Positions 1 through 9,985 of a stretch of 64,000 nt of DNA are shown here, piece after piece (the stretch's first letter is position 1; every line of letters starts with the position of its first letter). The notes below the pieces were generated by a model. It searched no databases and was not told the DNA's origin. It worked only from the letters and a program-made list of their open reading frames with translations. Location of the stretch: positions 38,461,001 to 38,525,000 of the forward strand of contig JANJXV010000002.1 in assembly GCA_024803745.1 (NCBI GenBank), read 5' to 3'. The stretch is from Megascapheus bottae. Its lineage: Eukaryota > Chordata > Mammalia > Rodentia > Geomyidae. A program made the position numbers and the translations under genes.

Positions 1-66
1 CCAGAAGTGAAACTGTGGTTCAAGTGATAAAGCACCAGCTTTGAGAGAAAAGGCTAAGGAACAAGG
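1..66 (+). repeat. SINE fragment, Geo-type right monomer cut by window edge
   Basis: The window opens inside the right half of a Geomyoid SINE. It begins ccagaagtgaaactgtggtt and runs through a degenerate form of the block 'aagtggtagagtgctagcc' seen in the other copies. The left half lies outside the window, so the dimer type cannot be told. Confidence 0.7.
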
Positions 67-74
67 TTTTAGGG

Positions 75-328
75 ATTTTTTTTTAAGAAAGTCTTTTTGT
101 TTGTGGGTCATGGGGCTTGAACTCTGGGCACGGGTGCTGTCCCTGAGCTCTTCAGCTCAAGGCTATTGCCCTACATCCGGAGCCACAGCACCACTTCCCA
201 TTTTCTAGTAATCAATTGGAGATAAGAGTCTCATGGCCTTTTGTGACCTGGCTGGCGTTGAACTGAGATCCTCAAATCTCAGACCTCTAAGTAGTTAGGA
301 TTACAGGTGTAAGCTACCATACCCAGCA
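75..328 (-). repeat. SINE, B1-like + Geo dimer
   Basis: Read on the minus strand, a 7SL/B1-like head (ACACCTGTAATCCTAACTAC, then GAGATTTGAGG) is followed by the Geo right monomer and an A-rich tail, seen as the T-run at its left edge. Similar flanks, 'aaagtct', sit on both sides and are a probable target duplication. The promoter A-box region lies in the B1-like head. It is a diverged, inactive copy. Confidence 0.8.
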
Positions 329-528
329 AAAGTCTGTTTCTTGACTCTTAGCTTAGGGACTGAATACAATGCTCATAAGTTTCAACTGTTTTCAAAAACT
401 ATGTTTTTTTCTGGATTGACATGTACTAATTATGCTTCCTAATTGTTTTCAAAATTGTCCTCTAAAATTCTAAAATCTTACCTATTGTCTCTCCACACAA
501 ACTATTCTAAGACTATATATTTATATAT

Positions 529-534
<6 letters not shown>

Positions 535-587
<53 letters not shown>
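535..587. repeat. (CA)n microsatellite
   Basis: An almost pure CA tract of about 50 bp. The His/Thr-rich reading frame across it is an artefact of the repeat. Confidence 0.97.
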
Positions 588-588
<1 letters not shown>

Positions 589-1170
589 TATTGCCTTGGT
601 GTTAGAATGTAGCAAGAAAATTGGTCTTGATTGCCTGGGGTCTAGTTCCTATCAGCTTCAGTCAATGACTTATTTGAATTATTTTCTTTAGATAGTAGCT
701 CAACCAATTCATTGGTCTCAATCTGTTTTGTCTTATAAGATTTGAAAAGTTACATCTTTGAATCGGTATGATCTTGCTTAATCTTTTTGGGATGGGCAAG
801 TTGAATCAAACTCTTAAAAATCTTCAAACTTCCAATCCTTTAGAGTATCTGGTTATGTTCTTTCACAGCTTTAGAAATATCCTCCCAATTTGTATGCTTA
901 GGCTTAGCATGAGGTTACCAGTTTTATAAGTCTTAGGCAAGCAGCATGATCTCTAGTCAGACTTTCCCCAACATTTATCTTGTATCAGAAATTTAGAAAA
1001 ATACAATTAGAATGCTGAAGACTTATAGAGCTTTACAGCAAATACAAATGTAGCCTTTATAAGAGTATCTCAGAGTATGAAAACATGTAATCGCTTTAAC
1101 AGAAAAATTACTTTATTGTTGAATCTGTTATGGTTAGATTTCTGTGTGTCTTTCAGTATTAGGAAAAAAT
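588..1170. other. Single-copy intergenic stretch
   Basis: AT-rich sequence in which I see no gene, recognised repeat or regulatory motif that I can defend. Confidence 0.5.
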
Positions 1171-1171
1171 G

Positions 1172-1363
1172 AATTTTTTTGGCCAGTCCTGGGGCTTGAA
1201 CTCAGGGACTGGGCACTGTCCTTTTTTGTACTCAAGGCTAGTGCTCTGCCATTTGAGCCACAGCACCACTTCCGGCTTTTTCTGAGTATGTGGTATGGAG
1301 AAATCAATCCCAGGGCTTCATGCAACTAGGTGAGCACTCTATCAGTAGGCTATGCTCCTAGCC
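1172..1363 (-). repeat. SINE, IDL-Geo dimer
   Basis: The minus strand reads an ID-like left monomer (block tctatcagtaggc on the plus strand, the tRNA-like head), then the Geo right monomer ending in the complement of gccagtcctggggcttgaac. The T-run at its left edge is the A tail. The two frames over it are shadows of the SINE. Confidence 0.85.
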
Positions 1364-1407
1364 CCAAGAAGTGTTCTTTCTAACAACATTTTAAAGTGGA
1401 ACATATT

Positions 1408-1628
1408 AAGTTTTAGAGATTTTTTTTTTGCCAGTCCTAGGCTTGAGCTCAGGGCCTGAGCATTGTCCTTGGGCTTTCTCAAGGCTAGAGCTCTACCACC
1501 TGAGCCTCAGCACCACTCCGGCTTTTTTGTATGTATGTGGTACCAAGGAATTGAACCTGCGCCTTTGTGCATGGTAGGCAAGCACTCTACCATTAGGCCA
1601 AACTCCTGGCCCCTAAGTTTTAGAGATT
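1408..1628 (-). repeat. SINE, IDL-Geo dimer with target duplication
   Basis: The element body is about 1422-1613. It is flanked by a 14-bp direct repeat, taagttttagagat, at 1408-1421 and 1614-1627. The perfect duplication shows an L1-mobilised insertion that has kept its edges. The body shows the full ID-like + Geo structure on the minus strand. Confidence 0.9.
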
Positions 1629-2208
1629 TTTTTAAGGGTTCTCCAGAACACATGGGCTTAGCTACGTACAGAAGAGTCACATGGTTAGCTATCACCTACT
1701 GTGGTACTGAAAGTGAACATCAAGTTCACTTTTTGGAAAGGAATCTCTCCCCTCAAATATTTTACAATACAGGTGCAGAATAAGAGAGAGAAATTCAGGA
1801 AGGAAATTGGAGAGGTGATTTTGGGGTGAGAAGTTCTGTTGAATCTTATGTATGTGTCTATATGACAAGCAAAAGTAGTTACCTCACAAAAGGAATTGCA
1901 CTATACCAAAATGTCCTTATTACTCAGAGCAAGTTTTGGAAATGAATTTTATAACCAACCTCCATTCTATGAGCAAAGAAATATGTCTAGAGAGGTTAAA
2001 TATTTCACTGAAATGTGTACATGCTCTTTTTGCCAGAGCATGGATTCAATACATTAGCCTGACTCCAAAACTCATGACATTAACCACTCAGCTTTATTAC
2101 TCTTTAAAGGAAAATATTTCTGAAAGTATAGCCCAGTGTTTGCTGGAGTACAGCCATGATTTTCTAATAATCTATAAAAGGAATTCTAAAACTCCATTGC
2201 TTTCTTAG

Positions 2209-2210
<2 letters not shown>
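1629..2210. other. Single-copy intergenic stretch
   Basis: I see no recognised gene or repeat. A 90-codon open frame at 1936-2208 resembles no family I know, and its codon use is what AT-rich noncoding DNA gives. Confidence 0.5.

Positions 2211-2261
<51 letters not shown>
2211..2261. repeat. (TG)n microsatellite
   Basis: A pure TG tract of about 50 bp, directly abutting the A/T-rich end of the next minus-strand SINE. It probably grew from that SINE's tail. Confidence 0.97.
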
Positions 2262-2263
<2 letters not shown>

Positions 2264-2492
2264 ACTAGGCCTGGAGTTTGGACTCATGGTCTGGGTGCTG
2301 CTGTTGACTTCTTTTGCTTAAGGCTACCACTCCATCAATTGAGCCACCAGCCACTCTACTTCTGGCTTTTTGGTAGTTAATTTGAGATAAGAATCTTACA
2401 GACTTTCCTGCCCTGTCTATCTTTGAGCTGGGTTCTTCAAATCTCAGCGTCCTTAATAGCTAGGATTACAGACATGAGCCACTGGTGCCTGG
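2262..2492 (-). repeat. SINE, B1-like + Geo dimer
   Basis: The minus strand shows a B1-like head (complement of ctaggattacagacatgagc) and a Geo right half (complement of ttgagccaccag...cttctggcttttt). It is a diverged copy. Confidence 0.8.
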
Positions 2493-2611
2493 TTTTTCTT
2501 TTACTTTCTGTAGCTTCAGAAGGATGATATTTCACAGATATGTGATTTATGTGCTATTAAATTTCATAATCTTAAAGTTTCTATTACTTAATACTTATGG
2601 ATCTCAATGTG

Positions 2612-2818
2612 AAGCCAATCACTGGTGGCTCACAACTATAATCCTGGCTCATTGGGAGGCTGAGATCTGAGGATCATGGTTCAAAGCCAACCCAGGCATG
2701 AAAGTCCGTGAGACACTTATCCCCAATTAACCAACTGAAAAATCAGAAGTGGCCTTGTGCCTCAAGTTGTAGAATGCTAGCCTTGAGCTGAAGAGCTCAG
2801 GGACAATAGGCCAGAAAC
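2612..2818 (+). repeat. SINE, B1-like + Geo dimer
   Basis: The B1-like head (cactggtggctcacaac, ggaggctgagatctgagg) is followed by the link 'atccccaattaacc' and the Geo half (cagaagtggcc...gctagccttgagctgaagag). It faces the previous SINE. Confidence 0.85.
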
Positions 2819-2894
2819 TATAAAATTATTGCCAGAGGGGATGAGGAAACACTGGGGCTTCTAAGCATAGCTCAAAACTTTCTAAGTTAAGATC

Positions 2895-3758
2895 CAGAGT
2901 AACAACAAATCAAACAACGACTATAGAAATGGGGTTGCATCAAACTTAAAAGTTTCTGCATAGCAAAGAATATAGCTAACAAACTAACATAATACTCATA
3001 GAATGGATGAAGATTTTTACCAGCTATATACCAGACAAGGACCTACTATTCAAAATATACTTAAAGCTCAAAAAATTAAACCTTCAAAAAATAAACTTTC
3101 AAAGAAACTACCAACCCAAATTATAAATGGGATAAGGACTCAAAGAGGGATTTCTCAGACCAAGAATTAAAAATGGCCAATAGCCACATGAAGAAATGTT
3201 CAACATCTCTGGCTATAAAGGAATTGCAAATCAAAACACTGAGATTTTACTTTGTTTCAGTTAGAATATGTATATGTATGTAAATGGCCACATTCATGTA
3301 GCATTTGTTGTGGCAAACATATATACACATATATCCATATATTACATACAATATATGTGATATGTATACCATATATGTGTATATTTATACCATATGTATG
3401 TATATATGAATGTATGTATGTATGTATGTATGTATGTATGTATGTATGTATGTGTATGTATAGTTACCATAACAAATATTGACATGAATATGTCCTAAAG
3501 GGAACTCTATTACACTGTTACTAGGTATGTAAGCTTGTTCAACCACTCTGGAAAGCATTATGAAGAATGCTCAATAAACACAACAGCTACCCTATGATCT
3601 AGCAATTCCATTCCTGGGCATTTGTTCAATAGAACACAAACAAGAGTACAGAACAGCAACCAGTACAACCGTGTTTATTGAAGCATTATTTACTATCGTC
3701 AAGACATGGAATCAGCCTAGATGCCACTCAATGTATGAAATAATCAAGAAAATGTGGT
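2895..3758 (+). mobile_element. Old LINE-1 fragment, ORF2 3' end (first part)
   Basis: Plus-strand sequence typical of the last part of L1 ORF2. It includes the stretch giving 'GLHQT*KFLHSKE'-type peptides, 'caatagccacatgaagaaatg', 'caaatcaaaacactgag', and after the microsatellite 'aaccactctggaaagc' and 'gatctagcaattccattcctgg'. It carries stops and indels and is interrupted by a (TATG)n tract. A younger L1 piece then splits it at 3758. Confidence 0.85.
3409..3462. repeat. (TATG)n microsatellite inside the L1
   Basis: Tandem tatg units expanded from a TA/TG-rich stretch within the old L1. The flanking 60 bp is also TA/CA rich. Confidence 0.95.
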
Positions 3759-4039
3759 CCTTAATGTACAATGTTATTTCTCATCTCTTTTGCTGTCCCT
3801 TGGTTATCTCATATTGTTACAGCATTTTACCTTGTTATCTGATATATTGTATATATATTTATCTGGTTATTTGAAATAGGATAGGAAAGGAGGGAAAAAA
3901 AGATGAGGGGATGAGGTGGGGGGAGGGAAATGGGAACCAAAACATGAGAAAGGGTATCAATGTTTGTGAACTAATGCACCTTCTATCTGGTGAATATAAT
4001 GTAGCCCTTCTATCAATTACAATAAAAATTATATGAAAA
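3759..4039 (+). mobile_element. 5'-truncated LINE-1 (3' UTR only) nested in the older L1
   Basis: It starts ccttaatgtacaatgttatt and ends with the family 3' terminus ('tatcaattacaataaaaatt') and a short A tail. A 13-bp direct repeat, aagaaaatgtggt, at 3746-3758 and 4040-4052 brackets it and proves a separate target-primed insertion. The purine-rich gggggagggaaatggg block is the usual L1 3'-UTR G-rich run. Confidence 0.9.
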
Positions 4040-4555
4040 AAGAAAATGTGGTATATATATATATATATACATACATACACAATTGAATTCCACATATCTA
4101 CCAGAAAGAATAATATTGTACCCTTTATAAGGGAATGGAAAGACATGGAAAAAATTACATTAAGACCCAGAGAACTATAGGTTACATGGTTTTCCTCATT
4201 TGTGGTAGCTAGAATGTAAACTCGTAAGCAAAGGGCTACAAATGGATACTAACTGTAGAATCTGTAGACAGCACACTAGTTTAATGCTTTTAAGACTAAG
4301 TCAAAGGCCAACAAAATAGGTTCAGGAGATAAGTACTTGCAGGAAGGAAGAGTGCAGGTAAGGCGACAGGTATGGAAGAATGACCAGGGAAAGGAGGAAG
4401 AACGTAGACAAGAATTCATTATATATACCACAGAATGGAGAAATATAAGGGAATGAGTAAGTTGAAGCTAGGATGAAGATGTTAATATGGTAAAACAGAT
4501 CAAGATACATTGTACACATAAACTTCTTTGTTAAATTGCAAAAAATTCAATACAT
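4040..4555 (+). mobile_element. Old LINE-1 fragment, ORF2 end and 3' UTR (second part)
   Basis: Continues the older L1 after the nested copy: 'gaattccacatatctacca', 'gggaatggaaagacatgg', 'ttacattaagacccagag', then 3' UTR ending near caatacataacc. It is highly diverged from the young L1 copies elsewhere in the window. Confidence 0.75.
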
Positions 4556-4560
4556 AACCA

Positions 4561-4632
4561 GAGAGACAGACAGACAAACAGACAGACAGACAGGCAGGCA
4601 GGCAGGCAGACAGACAGACAGACAGATAGATA
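4561..4632. repeat. (GACA)n/(GGCA)n microsatellite
   Basis: Tandem acag and aggc tetramers with an atag end. The tract follows the old L1 3' end, so it probably grew from that L1's tail. Confidence 0.95.
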
Positions 4633-5663
4633 TGTTTCCCTAGAATGCTAGGGATTCTTATCTATGAAGAATAGATGGCACACAGCTCTCTGTGTGTGTG
4701 TATGTGTGTTCACCTTTGAAACCTGCCTCTCTCCCGTGGGCCCACAGCAACAATCTGGAGTTCCAGAGATGACTTGAGGGTTTTCTAGCCTCAGCAAAAG
4801 TCCAGCCCACCCAGGGGGAAGCAGTGAGAGACATTCTGCTTTGAGGGAGGTCGGGGGTTGGGGAAAGCTGTGGGAACATGGGTATTTTCTCATAGTTTCT
4901 GCAGAATTTCCAGTGCTGAACCCATTATCACCTTTGCCAGTATGGACTGGAGACAATTCTCATCATGCCTCCTGCCGGCCTACAAGAGGTGTTCTGCAGT
5001 GTTTCATTATTTTAAAAAATACTTTAAAAAGGAATAGATGCTTCACAAAGTTACGCATTTTTTGAGGGCTAAGTTTGGAATTTGGAACAAGGTACCGGAC
5101 TTCTGAGCTTTTCCACGTAAGCTCCTGGTGACAGGGCTCCAGTCCTCTCTACCAATCCAATATTGTCTTTCATAGTCCTTTTACTTGGAGAACCAGGGGT
5201 TCTTTATGGAACTGACATGTGGCTTGGTTATTTCAGATAGACTGGATTATGAGTGAGGTTGTTTTTCAGACCAGATTTTAGAAGACAAGACAAAAAACAA
5301 ACTTTTGCTTAGTATATGTCAATACAAGTTTTAATTATCTAAAACCAAAGTAAAAAATACTTTTTCATTTTTGCCTCTTTAGACAATTTTACCACTCATG
5401 AAATGAAGGGAATGATTTTTAGGGACACACAGTCTGGATTAATTCTGACCCTAAGATAGAACTAATTAATAATTGGAAAGTTATAAGAATTTTGGGTCAA
5501 AGTGACTAAGTCATCCTAATTAACTCCACAAAAGTGAGTGAAAGCAAATACTGAGTCCCTCTGCAGTATTTATTCATATCATTAGCAAATATATTGAAAA
5601 CACTATCACTCAAACAAACCAAGTGAAGAACAATGGAGGAAAAGTGAATGTGCACATTAATTC
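4633..5663. other. Single-copy intergenic stretch
   Basis: No gene family recognised. 4633-4980 is less AT-rich than its surroundings (open frames of 102 and 74 codons on opposite strands), but neither frame resembles a known protein and no splice pattern stands out. Confidence 0.45.
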
Positions 5664-5868
5664 CAAAAGTGAATTTGAGGACTGGGAGGTTGGCCTAATG
5701 GTAGTGTGCTCAGCTAGCATTCACAAAGCCCTGAGTTCGATTCCACATACACCGAAAAATCTGAAAGTGATGCTGTGGCTTAAGTGGTAGAGCACTAGCC
5801 TTGAGAAAGCCCATACAGCGCTTAGGCCCTTAGTCACGCCCTATGACTGGCACCCTCAAAAGTGAATT
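5664..5868 (+). repeat. SINE, IDL-Geo dimer with target duplication
   Basis: The body starts gaggactgggaggttggcc and shows the ID-like head with a box-B-like gagttcgattcca, then the Geo half ending ctatgactggcac. A direct repeat, 'caaaagtgaatt', lies on both sides. Confidence 0.9.
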
Positions 5869-6300
5869 GGATTTGTTAGATTTATAAACTATTAAAGAAA
5901 TAATTTCAAATGTACTCATGAATAATCCCAAGTAAGAAGATATAGACTACTTTAAATATCAACATTTTAGACTTTCTACACTAAATTATGCTGAGGTTGT
6001 AAGATTTCTGTGTACGTCAGAAGTTTGTAATGGGATAGACATTATCAATTAATCCCGAAATCTACCTTCCTTTCTTATAAAATTAAAACTCGAAATGCAT
6101 CATTTTCTAACCAAGAGCAAGTAGAAAACTTTAGCAGTAGAACTTCCTTATAAATTTTGTTTTTTTGATATGGAACTTCTTGATAGTCTAAAAACATGTA
6201 AAACCTAGATATACTCTGGAAATAAAACTGTAAAAAATAAAATTAATTGGCATGTGCATTGATTCAAGCACCGACTTATTTATTAGTTTATTAAGATTTT
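5869..6300. other. Single-copy intergenic stretch
   Basis: AT-rich, with nothing recognised. Confidence 0.5.
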
Positions 6301-6910
6301 TTTAAATGAGTTATTCCCACATTCCAGGCATCAGCATAGGTATTACAAAAATTGTTGAATATAGAATAGATGAAGTCCTAAATCTCTTGGGATTAAAATA
6401 TTAGGAGATGAAAGCTAATACAAACATGAAGTATTCCAGAGATGATAAGAGCTCTTAACAACATAAAATGGATGTTTGTGGCAGAGAGTCTTTGGCAACT
6501 GCTTTGGAGCCAAGGTCAGAGAATGCTCTTCATGGAAGTTATCAGTGGATTTCAATGATCAACTTTAGGATTTCAAAGCAGAGAATTTCAGGCTGAGAGA
6601 ACGGTTGAAATGAATGGACTAGTTTTAACATTAGCTACATATTTCTGGACCTTCAATAAGATCAGTATGACTGAGGTGAAGTGAGCAAGAGGGAGGGAAG
6701 ATGTAAGGGAGGCTGGAGTTATGTGTAAGAACAGATCACCAAGGCCAGGAAAGGGGATTTGAATTTGATTCTGACTGCTTGTGCAAAGTCATTGGAGGAA
6801 TTTAATCAGGGAAAGGCCATGTTCTAATTTATGCTCTAATAAGATCAGCGTGGTGGCTGCAATACAGAAAATGACTTGAGAGGTGGTTTGGGGTAGAGAT
6901 AGAAGCAATT
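6300..6910 (+). repeat. Ancient mammal-wide interspersed repeat, family not assigned
   Basis: The order of features matches a common old mammalian repeat: 'ttcccacattccaggcatc' near the start, 'cagagaatgctcttcatgg', 'tttgaatttgattctgact', 'cattggaggaatttaatcag', 'aagatcagcgtggtggctgc'. Divergence is high. I recognise the consensus pattern but cannot name the family with confidence. Confidence 0.45.
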
Positions 6911-7019
6911 ATCATAGGCATTAAGTCAGACAGCAATAAAAATCCATGCCTAGAGAGGGTGGACCCCTCATTTGGTAATTCCCTTATAAGTAGTCAGGAA
7001 GGAAGGTGTCAAAAAGGCA

Positions 7020-7440
7020 GTAGGTGAGATGTTTATTTGTTCAGAAAGTTATTCAATATTTTGATATTGAAAACAGTGCTTCAGATACAGAAAATATGCA
7101 GTGCATCTGCCCTTAAGAAACTTATAGGATGCTGAAAACCAATCATTCAGACAAATATTGCAGATTAGGAAATCTTACGACATAGAGAATTGTCCTTCAT
7201 ACAAAGGACTGGCTCAGCTCTAGCTTACGGAATGGAAGGGTTTGTAGAAACAGAGTAGTTGAAAAGATAGGCTTTCAGAATAGATTCCAGGTCTTCAGAA
7301 TGCTAGGAGAGACTCCATGTGCAATGGGTATAATAGCTAGGGGAACTGGAAGAAGGAGACAAGAAGTCATGCTTTCCCGACAGGGACTTTGATGAAGAGA
7401 CTAGGATCTAGCATGGCAGATTCATGCATGAATAGTCTGG
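7020..7440 (+). repeat. Second ancient repeat copy of the same general type
   Basis: It contains 'ttatttgttcagaaagttat', 'gtgcttcagatacagaaaat' and 'cttaagaaacttataggatg', the same theme as the previous copy (cattcaacaa...caggcactg...gatacag). Strongly degraded. Confidence 0.4.
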
Positions 7441-7444
7441 GAAG

Positions 7445-8140
7445 TCATTGCTTATTTGATAATGCACTCTGCTTCATGAGCTTTATAGGCAAAAAATTAA
7501 TGTGTTATTAGAAGATTAGAGTAAGGATCTGAGTTGAATCCCTTTGGTAATCTCTGGCAGTGCCAAAGTAGGAGTGTCAAAATATGAAAATAGATTGGTC
7601 ATGTGCTAATGACAGATGTTTTTCTATTATTGATAGTGTTATTAAAATTTGCTCATTAAAATAGTCCACAAACATTTACCATTTCTATATTATGTTTGTT
7701 TATATAGACATATATATATATTAAATATATTTTATGTATATATGCAGAGAAAGAAAAGTATACATAAATTATTAGAAATAGTTCTATTTCTATCCATTTC
7801 AAGGTGATAGCATAGGTGGCAGAGAAATTCATCATCTTTTTCTAATTTTCAAAGCACTTACCAATAATTGAAATCCCTGACATAACCCATGATGAATGGA
7901 GAAAATAATTTCCATTCTAGACCTAAGAAAGAAATCCAGAAATATTTATCGTCTAGTAAATTAATAGTTGATGCAAGAATAGATTTTTGGATTGTGGTTC
8001 TATTTGTACAAAATATTACAGTTGCCTATAAAAAGCTATCTCTAATTGTGGGCAATATATCACAGGATATCCTGAAATAGGGTGAATTCTGTTTATGATG
8101 TTTATTGTTATATGTAATTTTCATAATACATAGCTTTTCA
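7445..8140. other. Single-copy intergenic stretch
   Basis: Only a short TA-rich tract (about 7709-7745) stands out. No gene recognised. Confidence 0.5.
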
Positions 8141-8142
8141 GG

Positions 8143-8322
8143 TTTTTTTTTTTGCCAGTCCTGGGGTTTGAACTCAGGGCCTGAGTACTGTCCTTGGGAT
8201 TTCTCAAGGCTAGAGCTCTACCACTTGAGCCACAGCACCATTTCTGGTGGTATTGAGGAATTGAACCCGGGTCTTCATGCATGCTAGGCAAGCACTTTAC
8301 CACTGGGACAAACTCCCGGCCT
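8143..8322 (-). repeat. SINE, IDL-Geo dimer
   Basis: The minus strand reads the ID-like head, a shortened linker (the usual cttttt...tgtatgtggtac is partly deleted near 8245), then the Geo half and an A tail. The open frames of 60 and 74 codons here are SINE shadows. Confidence 0.9.
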
Positions 8323-8489
8323 GCTTTACAAAGTTTTTGACACATATAGTATTTCTGTCTTTATGATATTTTCTACTAAATTACCACCAAGACAAAAATA
8401 TTCAGATATTTTTAGCTTAAACATAGACATATAGAATAATTATTGAAAAATTTGGTTTGGATCTTCTGCAAAGACAGAAGTTTTTTTAT

Positions 8490-8800
8490 TTTTAATATTC
8501 TCTTTTATTGTAATTAATAGAAGGCTTACATTATATTTGCCAAATAGAAGATGCATTGTTTCACAAACATTGATACCACTTCCCATGTTTTTGCTCCCAT
8601 TTCCCACCCTTCACCTCCTCCCCTCATCTTGTTTTACCCCATTAGCTATGAAATTTCAAATAAACAAATACACATATGTACAATATACCAAATAACAAGG
8701 TAAGATAATAGAACAACATGAGATTACCAAGGGACAACAAAAGAGATGAGAAATAGCATAGTAAATTAAGAACAACAATCACACATTACATGGCTCTTGT
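8490..8800 (-). mobile_element. LINE-1 3'-UTR fragment
   Basis: Minus-strand L1 3' terminus: the plus strand reads ttttattgtaattaatagaa, 'tatttgccaaatagaagatg', the pyrimidine-rich cccaccc...cctcccctcatc block and 'aaaagagatgagaaatag'. It is 5' truncated with no ORF2 left. Confidence 0.85.
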
Positions 8801-9255
8801 GAAAAAATATTCTTAATAGTTTCCTTAACTAGTTGTGATAGTTTAACATCTAGTTAAATGTTTTTCTTTTCTTTTTATCATGCCCTATTTTAAATCAATC
8901 AATGTGGTTTTATGTGTACATAATCTGTCTAAAGCAAAAAACTGAGTTTTGAACATTTTCATGTCAATAACATCTTAAGGTTTTTTTTCTTCACATTAAA
9001 GAGTTAAAGCAATGAGGAACTTAAAAAAATAAAAAACAAAAACAGAAACTCTTGTTTCCTGATATTTTTCACTTTGAAATGACAAATTGTTTTTAGCTTG
9101 GTTCATAGCAGAGGAGAAATTTCTATTTGTAGTTCACCACCCCCATCCACTGTCCAATTTCAAAATGCACTAATCTAAACCTCACCTTGCTTGATATCTT
9201 CAAGGTTTCTTCTGTTTGCATCAGAAATTCAAAAGCATATTCATTAAAATATGTG
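8801..9255. other. Single-copy intergenic stretch
   Basis: No feature recognised. Confidence 0.5.
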
Positions 9256-9985
9256 AAGATGATGAACTAGGGAGTTATAGTTGCTTATGTAACTGTAAGG
9301 TGATGAGTACATTTCTTCTTGGACACTGTTACCTCCTCCCTCATTTCCTTCTGGCTCTTCCCCTTTACATCCTTTGCCTCAAGTTGTAAAGTTCTTTCCT
9401 AACTCAGTATCTAGTGAGTATCATGGTTGCATCAGTTTTATCATTTGTCCTACTGTTTCTGTTATTTTCTTTTCTGTCAGTGGAACAGATGAACTGACAT
9501 ACATGACAAAAGGTACTGGAAATAAAGAAGAAAACAAAAACATAAAACAAACACAAAAAGACATGAAAACTAAATAACTACAAACGGTACATTATAGAAA
9601 CCGTTTGTTTCCAATTATTGGAGTTCATTTTGATAAGCTTCATTACATATAGTTATATGTACCTAGTGATCAGGTTTTGTGACCCTCTGCTAAGAATGTC
9701 ATAGGCATAATTCAGTTATTAAAAATGATGGAAACCTTTGTTTCTTTGGGCCTGGCTTGCTTCACTTAATATAAATATCTTTCCATTTCCTTATGAATGG
9801 GTCAATATTCTTTCCGATGGAAGCATAGAACTCCACTGCGTATATATAGCACATCTTGATCCATTCATCTACTGAGGGGCATCTGAGTTGGTTGGCTATA
9901 GTGAATAATGCTGGAATGAACATGGTTGTGCTAGTATGTTTAGTATGGTCTTGTTTGTGGTCATTTGGGTAAATGCCCAGGATAA
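9256..9985 (-). mobile_element. Older LINE-1, 3' UTR and end of ORF2
   Basis: The plus strand shows the reversed 3' UTR of an older subfamily (gatgagtacatttcttcttg, 'acatcctttgcctcaagttg'), then the reversed ORF2 end ('ctttccatttccttatgaat', 'ccattcatctactgaggggc', 'gtgaataatgctggaatgaa', 'gggtaaatgcccag'). Stops and indels make it dead. Confidence 0.8.

Noticed and set aside
4561..4632. Regular repeats considered as a CRISPR array
   Set aside because: Tetranucleotide microsatellite without spacers; eukaryotic context.
5677..5760. tRNA-gene-like box A/B sequence in SINE heads
   Set aside because: The ID-like monomer derives from tRNA-Ala but lacks a complete cloverleaf and continues into the Geo half, so it is a SINE, not a tRNA gene.
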